Assembly (NCBI RefSeq): GCF_014697075.1
Contig: NZ_JACJRE010000029.1
Span: 1-64,000, forward strand
Direction: 5' to 3'
DNA: 64,000 nt
Origin: Tolypothrix sp. FACHB-123
Lineage (GTDB): Bacteria > Cyanobacteriota > Cyanobacteriia > Cyanobacteriales > Nostocaceae
Both the position numbers and the translations under genes were made by a program. Below are positions 27,750 through 35,770 of this stretch, piece after piece. The notes below the pieces were generated by a model that was given only the letters and a program-made list of their open reading frames with translations, did not search any database and was not told the DNA's origin. The first letter of the stretch is position 1; the number at the start of each line of letters is the position of its first letter.

Positions 27750-28802
27750 ATGACTACATCAATAATCAAAAATCAAAATCAAACTTATGACCTTGGTAAT
27801 TCCGACCTAAGGCTAAAACATATTATTAAAACCTTGCCAAAGGAGTGCTTTAAAAAAAATCGCCTTAAAGCTTGGACAAATGTAGCGATCGCTGTTTTAA
27901 TGGTTGCTTTGGGCTACGTCAGTATCGCTATTTCTCCTTGGTTTCTCTTGCCCTTTGCCTGGATTTTTACCGGCACTGCTTTAACAGGTTTTTTTGTTAT
28001 TGCTCATGATTGCGGTCATCGTTCATTTGCTAACCGTCGTTGGGTAAATGATTTAGTCGGGCATATATTACTCCTACCTTTGATTTATCCCTTTCACAGT
28101 TGGCGGATTAAGCACAATCATCACCATAAACATACAAATAAGTTGGATGAAGACAATGCTTGGCATCCAATTAGAACAGAAGTATTTGAAAGTTGGGGCC
28201 CATTCCGCAGAGCAGTTTTTGAAGGCTTTATGCGTAACCGTCTCTGGTGGGTAGGTTCTATAGGACATTGGGCAGTTGTCCATTTTGATTGGCGGAATTT
28301 CCAAAAGAAAGACCAATCCAGCATTAAGTTTTCTGTGGCTGTAGTAGTTATATTTGCCGCAGTTGCCTTTCCTTTACTCATCGCCACAACTGGTATTTGG
28401 GGATTTGTCAAATTTTGGCTTTTACCCTGGATGGTTTACCATTTTTGGATGAGTACTTTCACAATTGTTCACCATACAACCTTTGATGTTCCTTTTGTCG
28501 CAGCTAATAAGTGGAATGAGGCCATAGCACAACTATCTGGTACTATTCATTGTGATTATCCACGTTGGATAGAATTTCTCTGCCACGATATTAATGTTCA
28601 TGTACCGCATCATCTGTCTACGGCAATTCCTTCTTATAATCTGCGACTAGCTTACAAAAGCATTAAAGAAAATTGGGGGTCTTACCTACATGATGAAAGT
28701 AAGTTCTCTTGGGCTTTAATGAAGGAAATTACAGATAAATGTCAGCTGTACGTCACTGATGTTGGCTACACTACGTTTGACGAATATTATACAGGGCGAT
28801 AA
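27750..28802 (+). CDS. desA: Acyl-lipid delta-12 desaturase
   Basis: Introduces the second double bond (C12) into oleoyl lipids. 350 residues from ATG 27750 ([12 protein letters not shown]), matching the family length of about 350. An in-frame upstream start at 27714 adds [12 protein letters not shown], which is not family sequence. Histidine boxes are HDCGHRSF (about residues 85-92), HNHHHKHTN (about 121-129) and HVPHHL near residue 287. The membrane pattern is typical. Desaturase transcripts in cyanobacteria rise in the cold; the 219-bp leader region before this gene may hold that control. Confidence 0.92.
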   Translation: MTTSIIKNQNQTYDLGNSDLRLKHIIKTLPKECFKKNRLKAWTNVAIAVLMVALGYVSIAISPWFLLPFAWIFTGTALTGFFVIAHDCGHRSFANRRWVNDLVGHILLLPLIYPFHSWRIKHNHHHKHTNKLDEDNAWHPIRTEVFESWGPFRRAVFEGFMRNRLWWVGSIGHWAVVHFDWRNFQKKDQSSIKFSVAVVVIFAAVAFPLLIATTGIWGFVKFWLLPWMVYHFWMSTFTIVHHTTFDVPFVAANKWNEAIAQLSGTIHCDYPRWIEFLCHDINVHVPHHLSTAIPSYNLRLAYKSIKENWGSYLHDESKFSWALMKEITDKCQLYVTDVGYTTFDEYYTGR

Positions 28803-28897
28803 ATCAAGGATGAAGTATAACTGGGAAAGTTGTATATTTTTCCTGTCAGTTATGTCTTTATCTGTGTTTTAATTAAACCTTGTTTAGTAGTTTTAAT

Positions 28898-28941
28898 TCT
28901 GGCAGTTCCTATTGATGAACATTGTTCAAGAACTTGCCAGA
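28898..28941 (+). promoter_or_regulatory. Stem-loop in the desA-desB intergenic region
   Basis: TCTGGCAGTTC / GAACTTGCCAGA with one bulged base and a 20-nt loop, starting 96 bp after the desA stop and 110 bp before desB. Possible attenuator, terminator or cold-responsive leader structure. No T run. Confidence 0.4.
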
Positions 28942-29051
28942 AATCTCCTCGTGCGGGTTAGTGAGAACAGAAATGTCTCCCAAGGTGTCCATTGCAGAGG
29001 TAACATTTCCTTGCTAATAACAAGGCTAGAATCTATATTTCATTAAATCCA

Positions 29052-30167
29052 GTGCCATCAAATAGTATCCCTGCAAATAACCTTAAGCTAATCACTCTCT
29101 CTAGCTCACAATCATCTGAAGACTCCCCAAAATTACCTTTTACCCTTCAGGAATTAAAAGCTGCAATCCCACCTGAATGTTTTCAGCCTGATTTAGGAAA
29201 ATCTCTCTATTACTTTTTTCGAGACATCCTGATTATTGGTCTACTCTATGCAGTTGCTAATTATCTCGATTCTTGGTTTTTCTGGCCGGTTTTTTGGCTA
29301 ATGCAAGGAACAATGTTTTGGGCTTTGTTTGTAGTTGGACATGACTGCGGACATCAATCTTTTTCTAAAAAGAAATGGCTCAACGATTTGATTGGTCATC
29401 TTGCGCACACACCAATACTCGTTCCTTATCATGGTTGGCGAATTAGCCACAGAACCCACCATCTCAATACCGGTAATATCGATAATGATGAAAGCTGGTA
29501 TCCTGTGAGCGAATCACAATATAAAGAAATGCCGTGGGTACAAAAGATAGGCCGATATTACGTGTTTTTCTTAGCTTATCCGGTCTATCTGTTTAAACGT
29601 TCTCCAAATAAAGAGGGTTCTCATTTTTTACCCGGTAGCCCACTTTTCAAGCCATCAGAAAAATGGGATGTGATTACTAGCACTGTCCTTTGGACTTGCA
29701 TGGTAGTTTTGCTTGGGTTTCTCACATACCAATGGGGTTGGATGTGGTTATTAAAAAATTACGCCGTACCCTACATTGTGTTTATCATTTGGCTAGATGT
29801 GGTGACATTTTTACATCATACTGAGTCGGATATTCCCTGGTATCGAGGAGAAGATTGGACTTTCTTAAAAGGTGCTATTTCTAGCATTGACCGTAATTAC
29901 GGTTTCATCAATCACATCCATCACGATATTGGTACTCATGTAGCTCACCATATTTTTCTCAATATCCCTCACTACAATTTGCTCAAGGCAACTGAAGCAA
30001 TTAAACCTGTGATGGGAGAATTTTTCCGTGAGTCTCAAGAACCAATTTGGCAGTCATTATGGCGTTCATGTTTTAGCTGTCATTTTGTACCTGATTCTGG
30101 AGGAAAAGTTTACTACACATCTAATAGTAAACGTTTTCAAGATTCATCAATAGACAGCATGTTATGA
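29052..30167 (+). CDS. desB: Acyl-lipid omega-3 (delta-15) desaturase
   Basis: Adds the omega-3 double bond to linoleoyl or gamma-linolenoyl lipids. 371 residues from a GTG. The histidine boxes are HDCGHQSF (about residues 97-104), HRTHHLNTGNIDNDESW (about 134 on) and HHIHHDIGTHVAHHIF. The block NTGNIDNDESWYP after box 2 is the omega-3 signature that distinguishes DesB from DesA. A GTG start follows a weak purine stretch; the first 30 residues are variable in the family, so the exact start is uncertain. A terminator follows the stop. Confidence 0.92.
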   Translation: MPSNSIPANNLKLITLSSSQSSEDSPKLPFTLQELKAAIPPECFQPDLGKSLYYFFRDILIIGLLYAVANYLDSWFFWPVFWLMQGTMFWALFVVGHDCGHQSFSKKKWLNDLIGHLAHTPILVPYHGWRISHRTHHLNTGNIDNDESWYPVSESQYKEMPWVQKIGRYYVFFLAYPVYLFKRSPNKEGSHFLPGSPLFKPSEKWDVITSTVLWTCMVVLLGFLTYQWGWMWLLKNYAVPYIVFIIWLDVVTFLHHTESDIPWYRGEDWTFLKGAISSIDRNYGFINHIHHDIGTHVAHHIFLNIPHYNLLKATEAIKPVMGEFFRESQEPIWQSLWRSCFSCHFVPDSGGKVYYTSNSKRFQDSSIDSML

Positions 30168-30177
30168 ACTGAAATCT

Positions 30178-30235
30178 AAGCGTAAATCGGGAGATTTAAA
30201 GTTGATTTTTACTATATATCTCCCTACGCTTTTTT
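30178..30235 (+). terminator. Terminator/attenuator between desB and desD
   Basis: Two-part stem AAGCGTA + GGGAGAT pairs with ATCTCCC + TACGCTT (4-nt internal bulge), ending in six T residues. It ends only 35 bp before the desD start, leaving little room for a separate promoter, so it may act as an attenuator for readthrough into desD. Confidence 0.75.
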
Positions 30236-30269
30236 ATGTTTCGACATGAAATTTATGCGAGCAAATTCT

Positions 30270-31391
30270 ATGACAACAACACCAGAAACGAGAGTTACTT
30301 TTACTAAAAACCTTGGTTTTAGAAAAGAACTCAATAAACGAGTAGATGCTTATTTTAAAGCGAATAACATTGCTACGCGAGATAATCCAGCAATGTACTT
30401 TAAAACATTCACTATTGCAATTTGGGTGATTTCTGCTTGGACTTTTACTCTCTTCGGCCCACCACAAATTTGGCTAAAAATAATTGGCTGTATGGTTTTA
30501 GGTTTGGGTATTGCTGCTGTAGGATTTAGTATCGGACATGATGCTAATCATGGTGGCTATTCGAGTAAAAAATGGGTCAATACTCTGATAGGTTCGATAT
30601 ATGACGTAATTGGATTATCTAGTTATTTATGGCGATATCGACATAATTTTTTACATCATACTTACACCAATATTTTAGGTCATGATGTAGAAATACATGG
30701 TGATGGCTTAGTGCGGATGACTCCTTATATGGAGCATAAGTGGTATCACAGATTTCAACACATATTTATTCTATCTATCTATACAATTATCCCTATTTAT
30801 TGGTCTTTTGCTGATATACATATCATTCTGTTTAAGCGTAGATATCATTCCCATGTGGTTCCTACACCTAAACCACTAGATATGCTGATTCTGTTTGGCG
30901 GTAAAATTATTTGGCTAGCACTGTTTTTAGGAATTCCCATTGCTGTAGGATACAGCCCAATACAAGTATTAGTTGGATTTCTCATTACTTACATGACCTA
31001 TGGGTTTTGGATTTGTATTGTTTTTATGCTGGCTCATGTGATGGATACAGCAGAGTTTATCCAGCCAGATGGGCAACCAGAAGAAATTGATGATGAATGG
31101 GCAATTTTTCAAATCAGAACCACTGTGGATTTTGCGCCTAAAAATTACTTCTTAAATTGGTATTTAGGAGGGCTTAATTATCAAGTAATTCATCATTTAT
31201 TTCCCCAAGTTTGCCATATCCACTATCCAAAAATTGCTCCTATTTTGACAGAGTTATGTGAAGAGTATGGCGTTAATTATAAAGTCTATCCCACATTTTG
31301 GGGAGCGCTAGCTTCTAATTTTCGCTGGCTGAAATATTTAGGCACCACACCAAATTTAGAATACAAAGTTTTACCTTTAGTTAAGAGTTAG
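30270..31391 (+). CDS. desD: Acyl-lipid delta-6 (front-end) desaturase
   Basis: Inserts the C6 double bond, giving gamma-linolenic acid and, with DesB, stearidonic acid. 373 residues from ATG 30270 (MTTTPETRVTFTKNLGFRKELN). It matches the DesD family strongly: NPAMYFKT, HDANHGGYSS (box 1), RHNFLHHTYTN (box 2), LGHDVEIHGDG, and QVIHHLFPQVCHIHYP, in which Gln replaces the first His of box 3, the hallmark of front-end desaturases. No fused cytochrome b5, as in other cyanobacterial DesD. An in-frame ATG at 30246 adds eight residues and is less likely. Confidence 0.94.
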   Translation: MTTTPETRVTFTKNLGFRKELNKRVDAYFKANNIATRDNPAMYFKTFTIAIWVISAWTFTLFGPPQIWLKIIGCMVLGLGIAAVGFSIGHDANHGGYSSKKWVNTLIGSIYDVIGLSSYLWRYRHNFLHHTYTNILGHDVEIHGDGLVRMTPYMEHKWYHRFQHIFILSIYTIIPIYWSFADIHIILFKRRYHSHVVPTPKPLDMLILFGGKIIWLALFLGIPIAVGYSPIQVLVGFLITYMTYGFWICIVFMLAHVMDTAEFIQPDGQPEEIDDEWAIFQIRTTVDFAPKNYFLNWYLGGLNYQVIHHLFPQVCHIHYPKIAPILTELCEEYGVNYKVYPTFWGALASNFRWLKYLGTTPNLEYKVLPLVKS

Positions 31392-31425
31392 GACAATTTT
31401 ATCTTTCTTTTTGCTGAGATTTGCT

Positions 31426-31527
31426 AGGGGCATAGTATGACTATGTCCCTAATTCTTTAGGAGCTAAATATTACAGCATTTTTTACGTAGTTGAACCACA
31501 CTCTCTGGGCACAGGAATGCTGTGCCC
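31426..31527 (+). terminator. Two hairpins downstream of desD
   Basis: First stem AGGGGCATAGT / ACTATGTCCCT at 31426-31450 (3-nt loop); second stem GGGCACAG / CTGTGCCC at 31507-31527. The second resembles the 20856-20879 element, so it may be a dispersed repeat. Confidence 0.5.
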
Positions 31528-31681
31528 ATACGGTAAAATAGATAGCTGTAATTAATGCCAATCTTGTTGGCGATATAGCAATCCTACACTTAAATCCCTA
31601 TGAAGATTCTCAAGCCGTGGTAAGTAAGCTTGCGATCGCTCTCGATCAAATTACTGGTGTTATTACTCACTTATCATCGGT

Positions 31682-32947
31682 TTAAAATCGCCCATTCCCT
31701 TGGACAATATGCTTCACAGTTGTCAGAGTTTCTAGACTAATAAATCCCCGACGATGGCCTTTTTGATTAGACATTCCTAAAAATACGGAGTCTCCTCGCG
31801 AGGGGTTGCGGGAAAAGCGTGGGGAAGCATTGATATAAGTAGAGGCGCTATTTACTCCTAAGGCAAACTGGCGACTTTCTTGGTAAGATTCAGTGACAAT
31901 GCAGTCAGCATGACCGCTACTGTATTGGTTAATCCAAGCGATCGCTGCTTCTAAGCTATCTACTAATTTAAAAGCTACTGTCTTGGTTAAATAGGCACTT
32001 CCCCATTCTGTTTCTTTAGCTAGCTGCAATTGAGGAAAGGCTTCGACTAATTCAGCATCGCCTTTGATTTCAAAGCCTTTATCTTTGAGACTATTCCACA
32101 AAACGGCTAAGGATGAAGGTAAAGCTTGGCGGTGAATTAAAACTTTTTCAATGGCGTTGACTGGATCGGGATCGCTTTCATGGCTATCGATAATCATCCA
32201 GCGCACCATTTCTAAGCTGCTATTGAGCGACCAATAAAGATAACAGTTGCCCATTGCTGATTTTAACACTGGGCAAGTTGCTTGTCGCATTACCTGCTGT
32301 ACTAAGGTAGAACGTCCGTAGGGAATGACTAAATTCAAATATTGGTCTTGAACGACCAAATCCCGCACAGAAGCACCATGTTCTGTGGTAATTAGTTCTA
32401 AACAGCCAGGAGGTAGACCAACTTCGGCAATAGCAGTTTGTAAGACACTAGCGATCGCTTCGTTAGAATGACTGGCTTCAGTACTGCCTTTGAGGATAAT
32501 ACTATTACCAGTTTTAATACATAAACCTGCGGCGATCGCTCCTAAATCGGGGAATGCTTCATAAATAAAAGCGATAACGCCTAAAGGCATTAACTGGGAG
32601 TAACTTTGAGAATCATCTTGTTGATACTCAGCGTTTCTTACTCGCCGCAGTGGATCTGGTAATTCCCCCAACCGTTGCAGGATATCCACAGTCGTTTCTA
32701 ACCTAGTGGGAGTTAATTTTAGCCAATCTAAAACTAACTCCGGTACTGCCATTTCTCGACTGGCTTCTAAATCTAAAGTGTTAGCCTCGAGAATATCATC
32801 AAAAGCGCGTTCTATCGCCCGCGCCATCGCTAATACAGCACGACTGCGGTCTACTCCTTTTGCGATCCCCAGCTTCAGGGAAGCTTGGTAAGCGCGTTGC
32901 GCGCTATTTATGGGTTCAGGGAGATCATCCAAAGCTTCAACGGTCAT
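31682..32947 (-). CDS. proA: ProA-like gamma-glutamyl phosphate reductase paralogue with altered active site
   Basis: 421 residues, an ALDH-fold protein aligning along its length with glutamate-5-semialdehyde dehydrogenase (proline synthesis): PLGVIAFIYEAFPD, NSIILKGSTEASHSN, IPYGRSTLVQQVM, INQYSSGHADCIVTE and NASPRFSR. Canonical ProA carries its nucleophile in a TQRP-x-x-CN-x-x-EKLLVH motif. Here the matching segment is SDPDPVNAIEKVLIH, with Val where the Cys is expected, and the later GAEIGIS motif is also changed (FLGMSNQ). The protein may not have the normal activity; a true ProA probably lies elsewhere. It ends 3 bp from the small membrane gene upstream (32951-33358), so they are co-transcribed. 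Confidence 0.8.
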   Translation of the reverse strand: MTVEALDDLPEPINSAQRAYQASLKLGIAKGVDRSRAVLAMARAIERAFDDILEANTLDLEASREMAVPELVLDWLKLTPTRLETTVDILQRLGELPDPLRRVRNAEYQQDDSQSYSQLMPLGVIAFIYEAFPDLGAIAAGLCIKTGNSIILKGSTEASHSNEAIASVLQTAIAEVGLPPGCLELITTEHGASVRDLVVQDQYLNLVIPYGRSTLVQQVMRQATCPVLKSAMGNCYLYWSLNSSLEMVRWMIIDSHESDPDPVNAIEKVLIHRQALPSSLAVLWNSLKDKGFEIKGDAELVEAFPQLQLAKETEWGSAYLTKTVAFKLVDSLEAAIAWINQYSSGHADCIVTESYQESRQFALGVNSASTYINASPRFSRNPSRGDSVFLGMSNQKGHRRGFISLETLTTVKHIVQGNGRF

Positions 32948-32950
32948 TGG

Positions 32951-33358
32951 TTAACGTCTGTAGGTAAGCCAGACCATTAGTGCTGGCAAAATAGCCAGAA
33001 GTACCGCCACCATTGCCCAAGCAATAATGGTGGAACCATTTGCTAATCGCAGTGCTAATGGTAGCCATATAATCACTAGCACGAAAATAATGCCCAGCGC
33101 TATTGGTAGATAGCTTTCTCCCAATCGCGGATGGACAACATGCCAACTGTTTCCTAACCAGCGCCAAGCACGCTTGTAGGGGTAAGTGGTGGAAAGTTGT
33201 TCTAGAACATAAGGATCGTTTTCCACCACGAATATTTGTTGACAGCGATCGCAACCAAAAGCATCTGTCAGGGTAATCGGAATTAACCGCCCACGGCGAC
33301 GGCAGGGGCAGGGATATTCCGCATTAAAGTCAATTTTTTCAGGTTTTTGAGATTGCAC
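32951..33358 (-). CDS. Zinc-ribbon plus two-helix membrane protein, unknown function
   Basis: 135 residues. The N-terminus has paired cysteines YPCPCRRRGRLIPITLTDAFGCDRCQQIF (CxC...CxxC, about residues 16-42), which resembles a treble-clef or zinc-ribbon fold. The last 55 residues make two membrane helices (ALGIIFVLVIIWLPLALRL and IIAWAMVAVLLAILPALMVWL). The stop is 3 bp from the ProA-like start, indicating one operon with this gene first. Function unknown; conserved hypothetical genes of this type occur beside proA homologues in cyanobacteria only as far as I recall. Confidence 0.7.
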   Translation of the reverse strand: MQSQKPEKIDFNAEYPCPCRRRGRLIPITLTDAFGCDRCQQIFVVENDPYVLEQLSTTYPYKRAWRWLGNSWHVVHPRLGESYLPIALGIIFVLVIIWLPLALRLANGSTIIAWAMVAVLLAILPALMVWLTYRR

Positions 33359-34128
33359 AAGCGTTCTAATAACTTGAGCTTATTTTTTACAATATGTGAA
33401 AAAAAATTTCCTACTCTATGCCTTAGGTACTGGTTTTTTCATATTCCAGATTTATACAGATAGGGAGGCACAGCCAATACTGTTAAGATTCCCAAGGATA
33501 GATGAGGCTAAATCCGGCTGTGGTAAATACTATTATTAAGTTTGGATTTTAGGACAGAGACTATTTGCCTGTTGTTCTTCCCGATATTGGGCAATTTTGT
33601 TTAAGGATTTTTTTGTCTTCATCTGTAGCTTAAACGGTAAATTTAGTCGTGTTCTTAGACATTTCTGGTTTTGGAAGATGGCATAGTTTTCAGTTTACGT
33701 GGCGACATCTCATAAAACAACCGTTCTCTGAGATTCAGCCATTAAGTAATCATTACCAGTAAATCAACTACTTAGCTGTTTACAATGCGCTAGTTTGCCT
33801 TGTTCATGGCTGATTCTTCATCAATACCTTGTGTATTAATTATTGCTTATTTTTGAGTATTTCTACCCTATTATTTTCCAGAAATCGCAGATGTTTTTGG
33901 AGAACGGGAGTCTGAAAACATGAATGAGTTTATCTGACTCTTGCCCTTGGTAGATTTGGGCTGCACTTCACTGCCACAAGGCATTTTGCACCTAACAAAC
34001 ATTAATATTAATCTAGCCACTTCGATCCAGTGTAGTGTAATGTAAAAAAATTAATTTACTACACTTATGAAGATTAGCTTAAGGCAGTCTTACAGTATGG
34101 ACTGTAAAATTTGTTTGCTGTTTTTCAA
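33359..34128. other. 770-bp gene-free spacer
   Basis: AT-rich. No coding sequence longer than a few dozen codons and no recognisable RNA. It contains an 8-bp inverted repeat AGTGTAGT / ACTACACT near 34030-34070, a candidate terminator or operator upstream of tRNA-Gly on the opposite strand. The promoter of the 32951-33358 gene must lie near 33360-33450. Confidence 0.45.
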
Positions 34129-34200
34129 AGCGGGTAACGCGATTCGAACGCGCGACATTCACCTTGGCAAGGTGACGCTCTACCACTGAGCTATACCCGC
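34129..34200 (-). tRNA. tRNA-Gly (anticodon GCC)
   Basis: 72-nt cloverleaf on the minus strand: acceptor GCGGGTA / TACCCGC, D arm GCTCAGTGGTAGAGC, anticodon arm TCACC-TTGCCAA-GGTGA giving anticodon GCC, T arm with TTCGAAT, discriminator U. CCA is not encoded. Reads GGC/GGU. Confidence 0.97.
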
Positions 34201-34270
34201 AATCTCCAGACATTTATTAATGTCTCATATATATTCTTGCTTGTCAACCCTCTAATTGAAGTTTTTAGTT

Positions 34271-34365
34271 GAGGGCAGGGAGCAGGGAGCAGAGGGCAGG
34301 GAGCAGGGAAGATAAATTATTGACCAATGACCAATGACCAATAATTATTGACCATTGACCATTGA
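34271..34365. repeat. Short tandem repeats between tRNA-Gly and ribH
   Basis: GAGGGCAGGGAGCAGG-type units (34273-34308) followed by TGACCAA and TGACCAT heptamers (34320-34363), running to the end of ribH. Confidence 0.75.
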
Positions 34366-34367
34366 TT

Positions 34368-34946
34368 TCACCCCAAATCTTCAGATTCAGGGGAAAAATT
34401 GCCTATAGTGGTGCCTGGAAAAGAAGCTGGTAGAGATTGGCTGTTGAGAGCGTATGGTTCTGCCATATTAGAGCGCAATTGCCGCATCAGGCTAGCCATT
34501 TCTAGGGCATTCATCGCATAGTCCCAGCCATGATTGCTTTTAATCCCGGCTCTTTCTAAGGCTTGCTGCATGGTGTCTACTGTCAATATGCCAAAAATTA
34601 CTGGTACCCCAGTTTGGAAACTGGCGGCGGCGATGCCTTTGGCGACTTCGGAAGAGACATAATCAAAATGAGGTGTTTGTCCGCGAATGACAGCACCCAA
34701 GCAAATGATCGCATCATAGCGACGAGAAAGTGCAAGTTGGCGGGCGACTAGGGGGACTTCAAAGCTTCCCGGAACCCAAACATAGTCAACTTGATTACCG
34801 TGGGGGTTGGGATCTACACCGTGGCGTTTCAAGCAATCTTGACATCCCTCTAACAGTTTTACGGTAACAAGATCGTTAAATCGACCAATGACTAAAGCAA
34901 ACCGCAAAGGTTCTGTTTGGGTAAAAGTTCCCTCAAAAACTGCCAT
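34368..34946 (-). CDS. ribH: 6,7-dimethyl-8-ribityllumazine synthase
   Basis: Penultimate enzyme of riboflavin synthesis; joins the ribityl-pyrimidinedione and butanone phosphate in an icosahedral or pentameric assembly. Motifs are [59 protein letters not shown] (active-site His) and [20 protein letters not shown]. The core ends near residue 160. About 30 more residues, Ser/Pro-rich ([13 protein letters not shown]), follow with no counterpart in the typical family. The tail reaches into the repeat array region, so it may have been acquired by loss of the original stop. Next to psbZ, as in several cyanobacteria. Confidence 0.95.
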   Translation of the reverse strand: MAVFEGTFTQTEPLRFALVIGRFNDLVTVKLLEGCQDCLKRHGVDPNPHGNQVDYVWVPGSFEVPLVARQLALSRRYDAIICLGAVIRGQTPHFDYVSSEVAKGIAAASFQTGVPVIFGILTVDTMQQALERAGIKSNHGWDYAMNALEMASLMRQLRSNMAEPYALNSQSLPASFPGTTIGNFSPESEDLG

Positions 34947-35131
34947 GACCGCCTCTTTACAAACTATACTTCAAGGCTAATATACATTTCTTCTGAAAAT
35001 ATAGAAGAGCAGAAGAACACAATCAGCAAAAAATAACAAGATGAAAAAATTAATCCACCTCATTACTTTTTAGCTTAGCTCTTCTGCTGTTGTAGTATCT
35101 CTGTTATTTATCCGTGTAAGTAAGCGATCGC

Positions 35132-35320
35132 CTACACCACAAAAAAGTTTAATAACCCGACTAAAAGTACCAAAGCGATCCAAACGCCAGAACCTAACCA
35201 GAGTAGTCTTTTAGACTCTACCCAGTTTTGGGGTGTAGCATAGGCAACGGGAACGCCAATTACCAATACAAAAGATAGCAGAACCAGTGCTAACAAAGCG
35301 ATTTGAAATATTATGGTCAT
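35132..35320 (-). CDS. psbZ: Photosystem II protein PsbZ (Ycf9)
   Basis: 62 residues from ATG 35320 ([15 protein letters not shown]), the standard PsbZ length. The in-frame start five codons upstream (MGETK) is not used in the family. Two membrane helices (about residues 4-25 and 40-60) are joined by the conserved [24 protein letters not shown]. PsbZ sits at the periphery of the photosystem II core and stabilises the dimer and antenna contacts. Confidence 0.95.
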   Translation of the reverse strand: MTIIFQIALLALVLLSFVLVIGVPVAYATPQNWVESKRLLWLGSGVWIALVLLVGLLNFFVV

Positions 35321-35770
35321 TTTTGTTTCTCCCAATCCAGCGAAATACTAAAGTTGACACTCTCACCGCTATCAGCAAAGCTTTAGCAGGAGATTCTTGC
35401 TTCATCGGGTTTGTCTAGCATTAGGTCATCTCTGTCCTAAAACCCCGTCCAGATTCCCCTCCACAAGCATCTGTTTAAAGTTCACTGACTGTCCGTCAGC
35501 AAACAAGAAAATATTTATCCTATAGAATATAGAATATCGTACAAGGCAACACTGAGATTTTTGCTTCTCTGTTAAACTATCAGAAATTGCGTCACTATAG
35601 TCATTAATCCCAAGTCCAAATAATAAATGTTGCCCAGTCCTTTAGATAAGGGAGATAAGGAGGAGCCACTACGCTGCGAGGGTTTCCCGCGTTGTAGCAA
35701 CTGGCGTTGACAAGGGAGACAAGGGGAAATAACCGATGCCCAATGCCCAATGCCCAATTCCCTATGCTCT
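35321..35770. other. 450-bp spacer with psbZ promoter region and repeat cluster
   Basis: The psbZ leader region occupies the left part, with a small hairpin CTGACTGTCCGTCAG near 35491. Bases 35641-35760 hold dispersed repeats: a GC-rich palindrome-like block TACGCTGCGAGGGTTTCCCG / CGTTGTAGC (about 35671-35697), GGGAGACAAGGGG units, and CCAATGC heptamers. These last supply a false ATG at 35750 for the next gene. Confidence 0.55.

Noticed and set aside
33359..34128. Housekeeping RNA (rnpB, tmRNA or SRP RNA) in the 770-bp spacer
   Set aside because: No conserved core motifs of these RNAs could be found on either strand.
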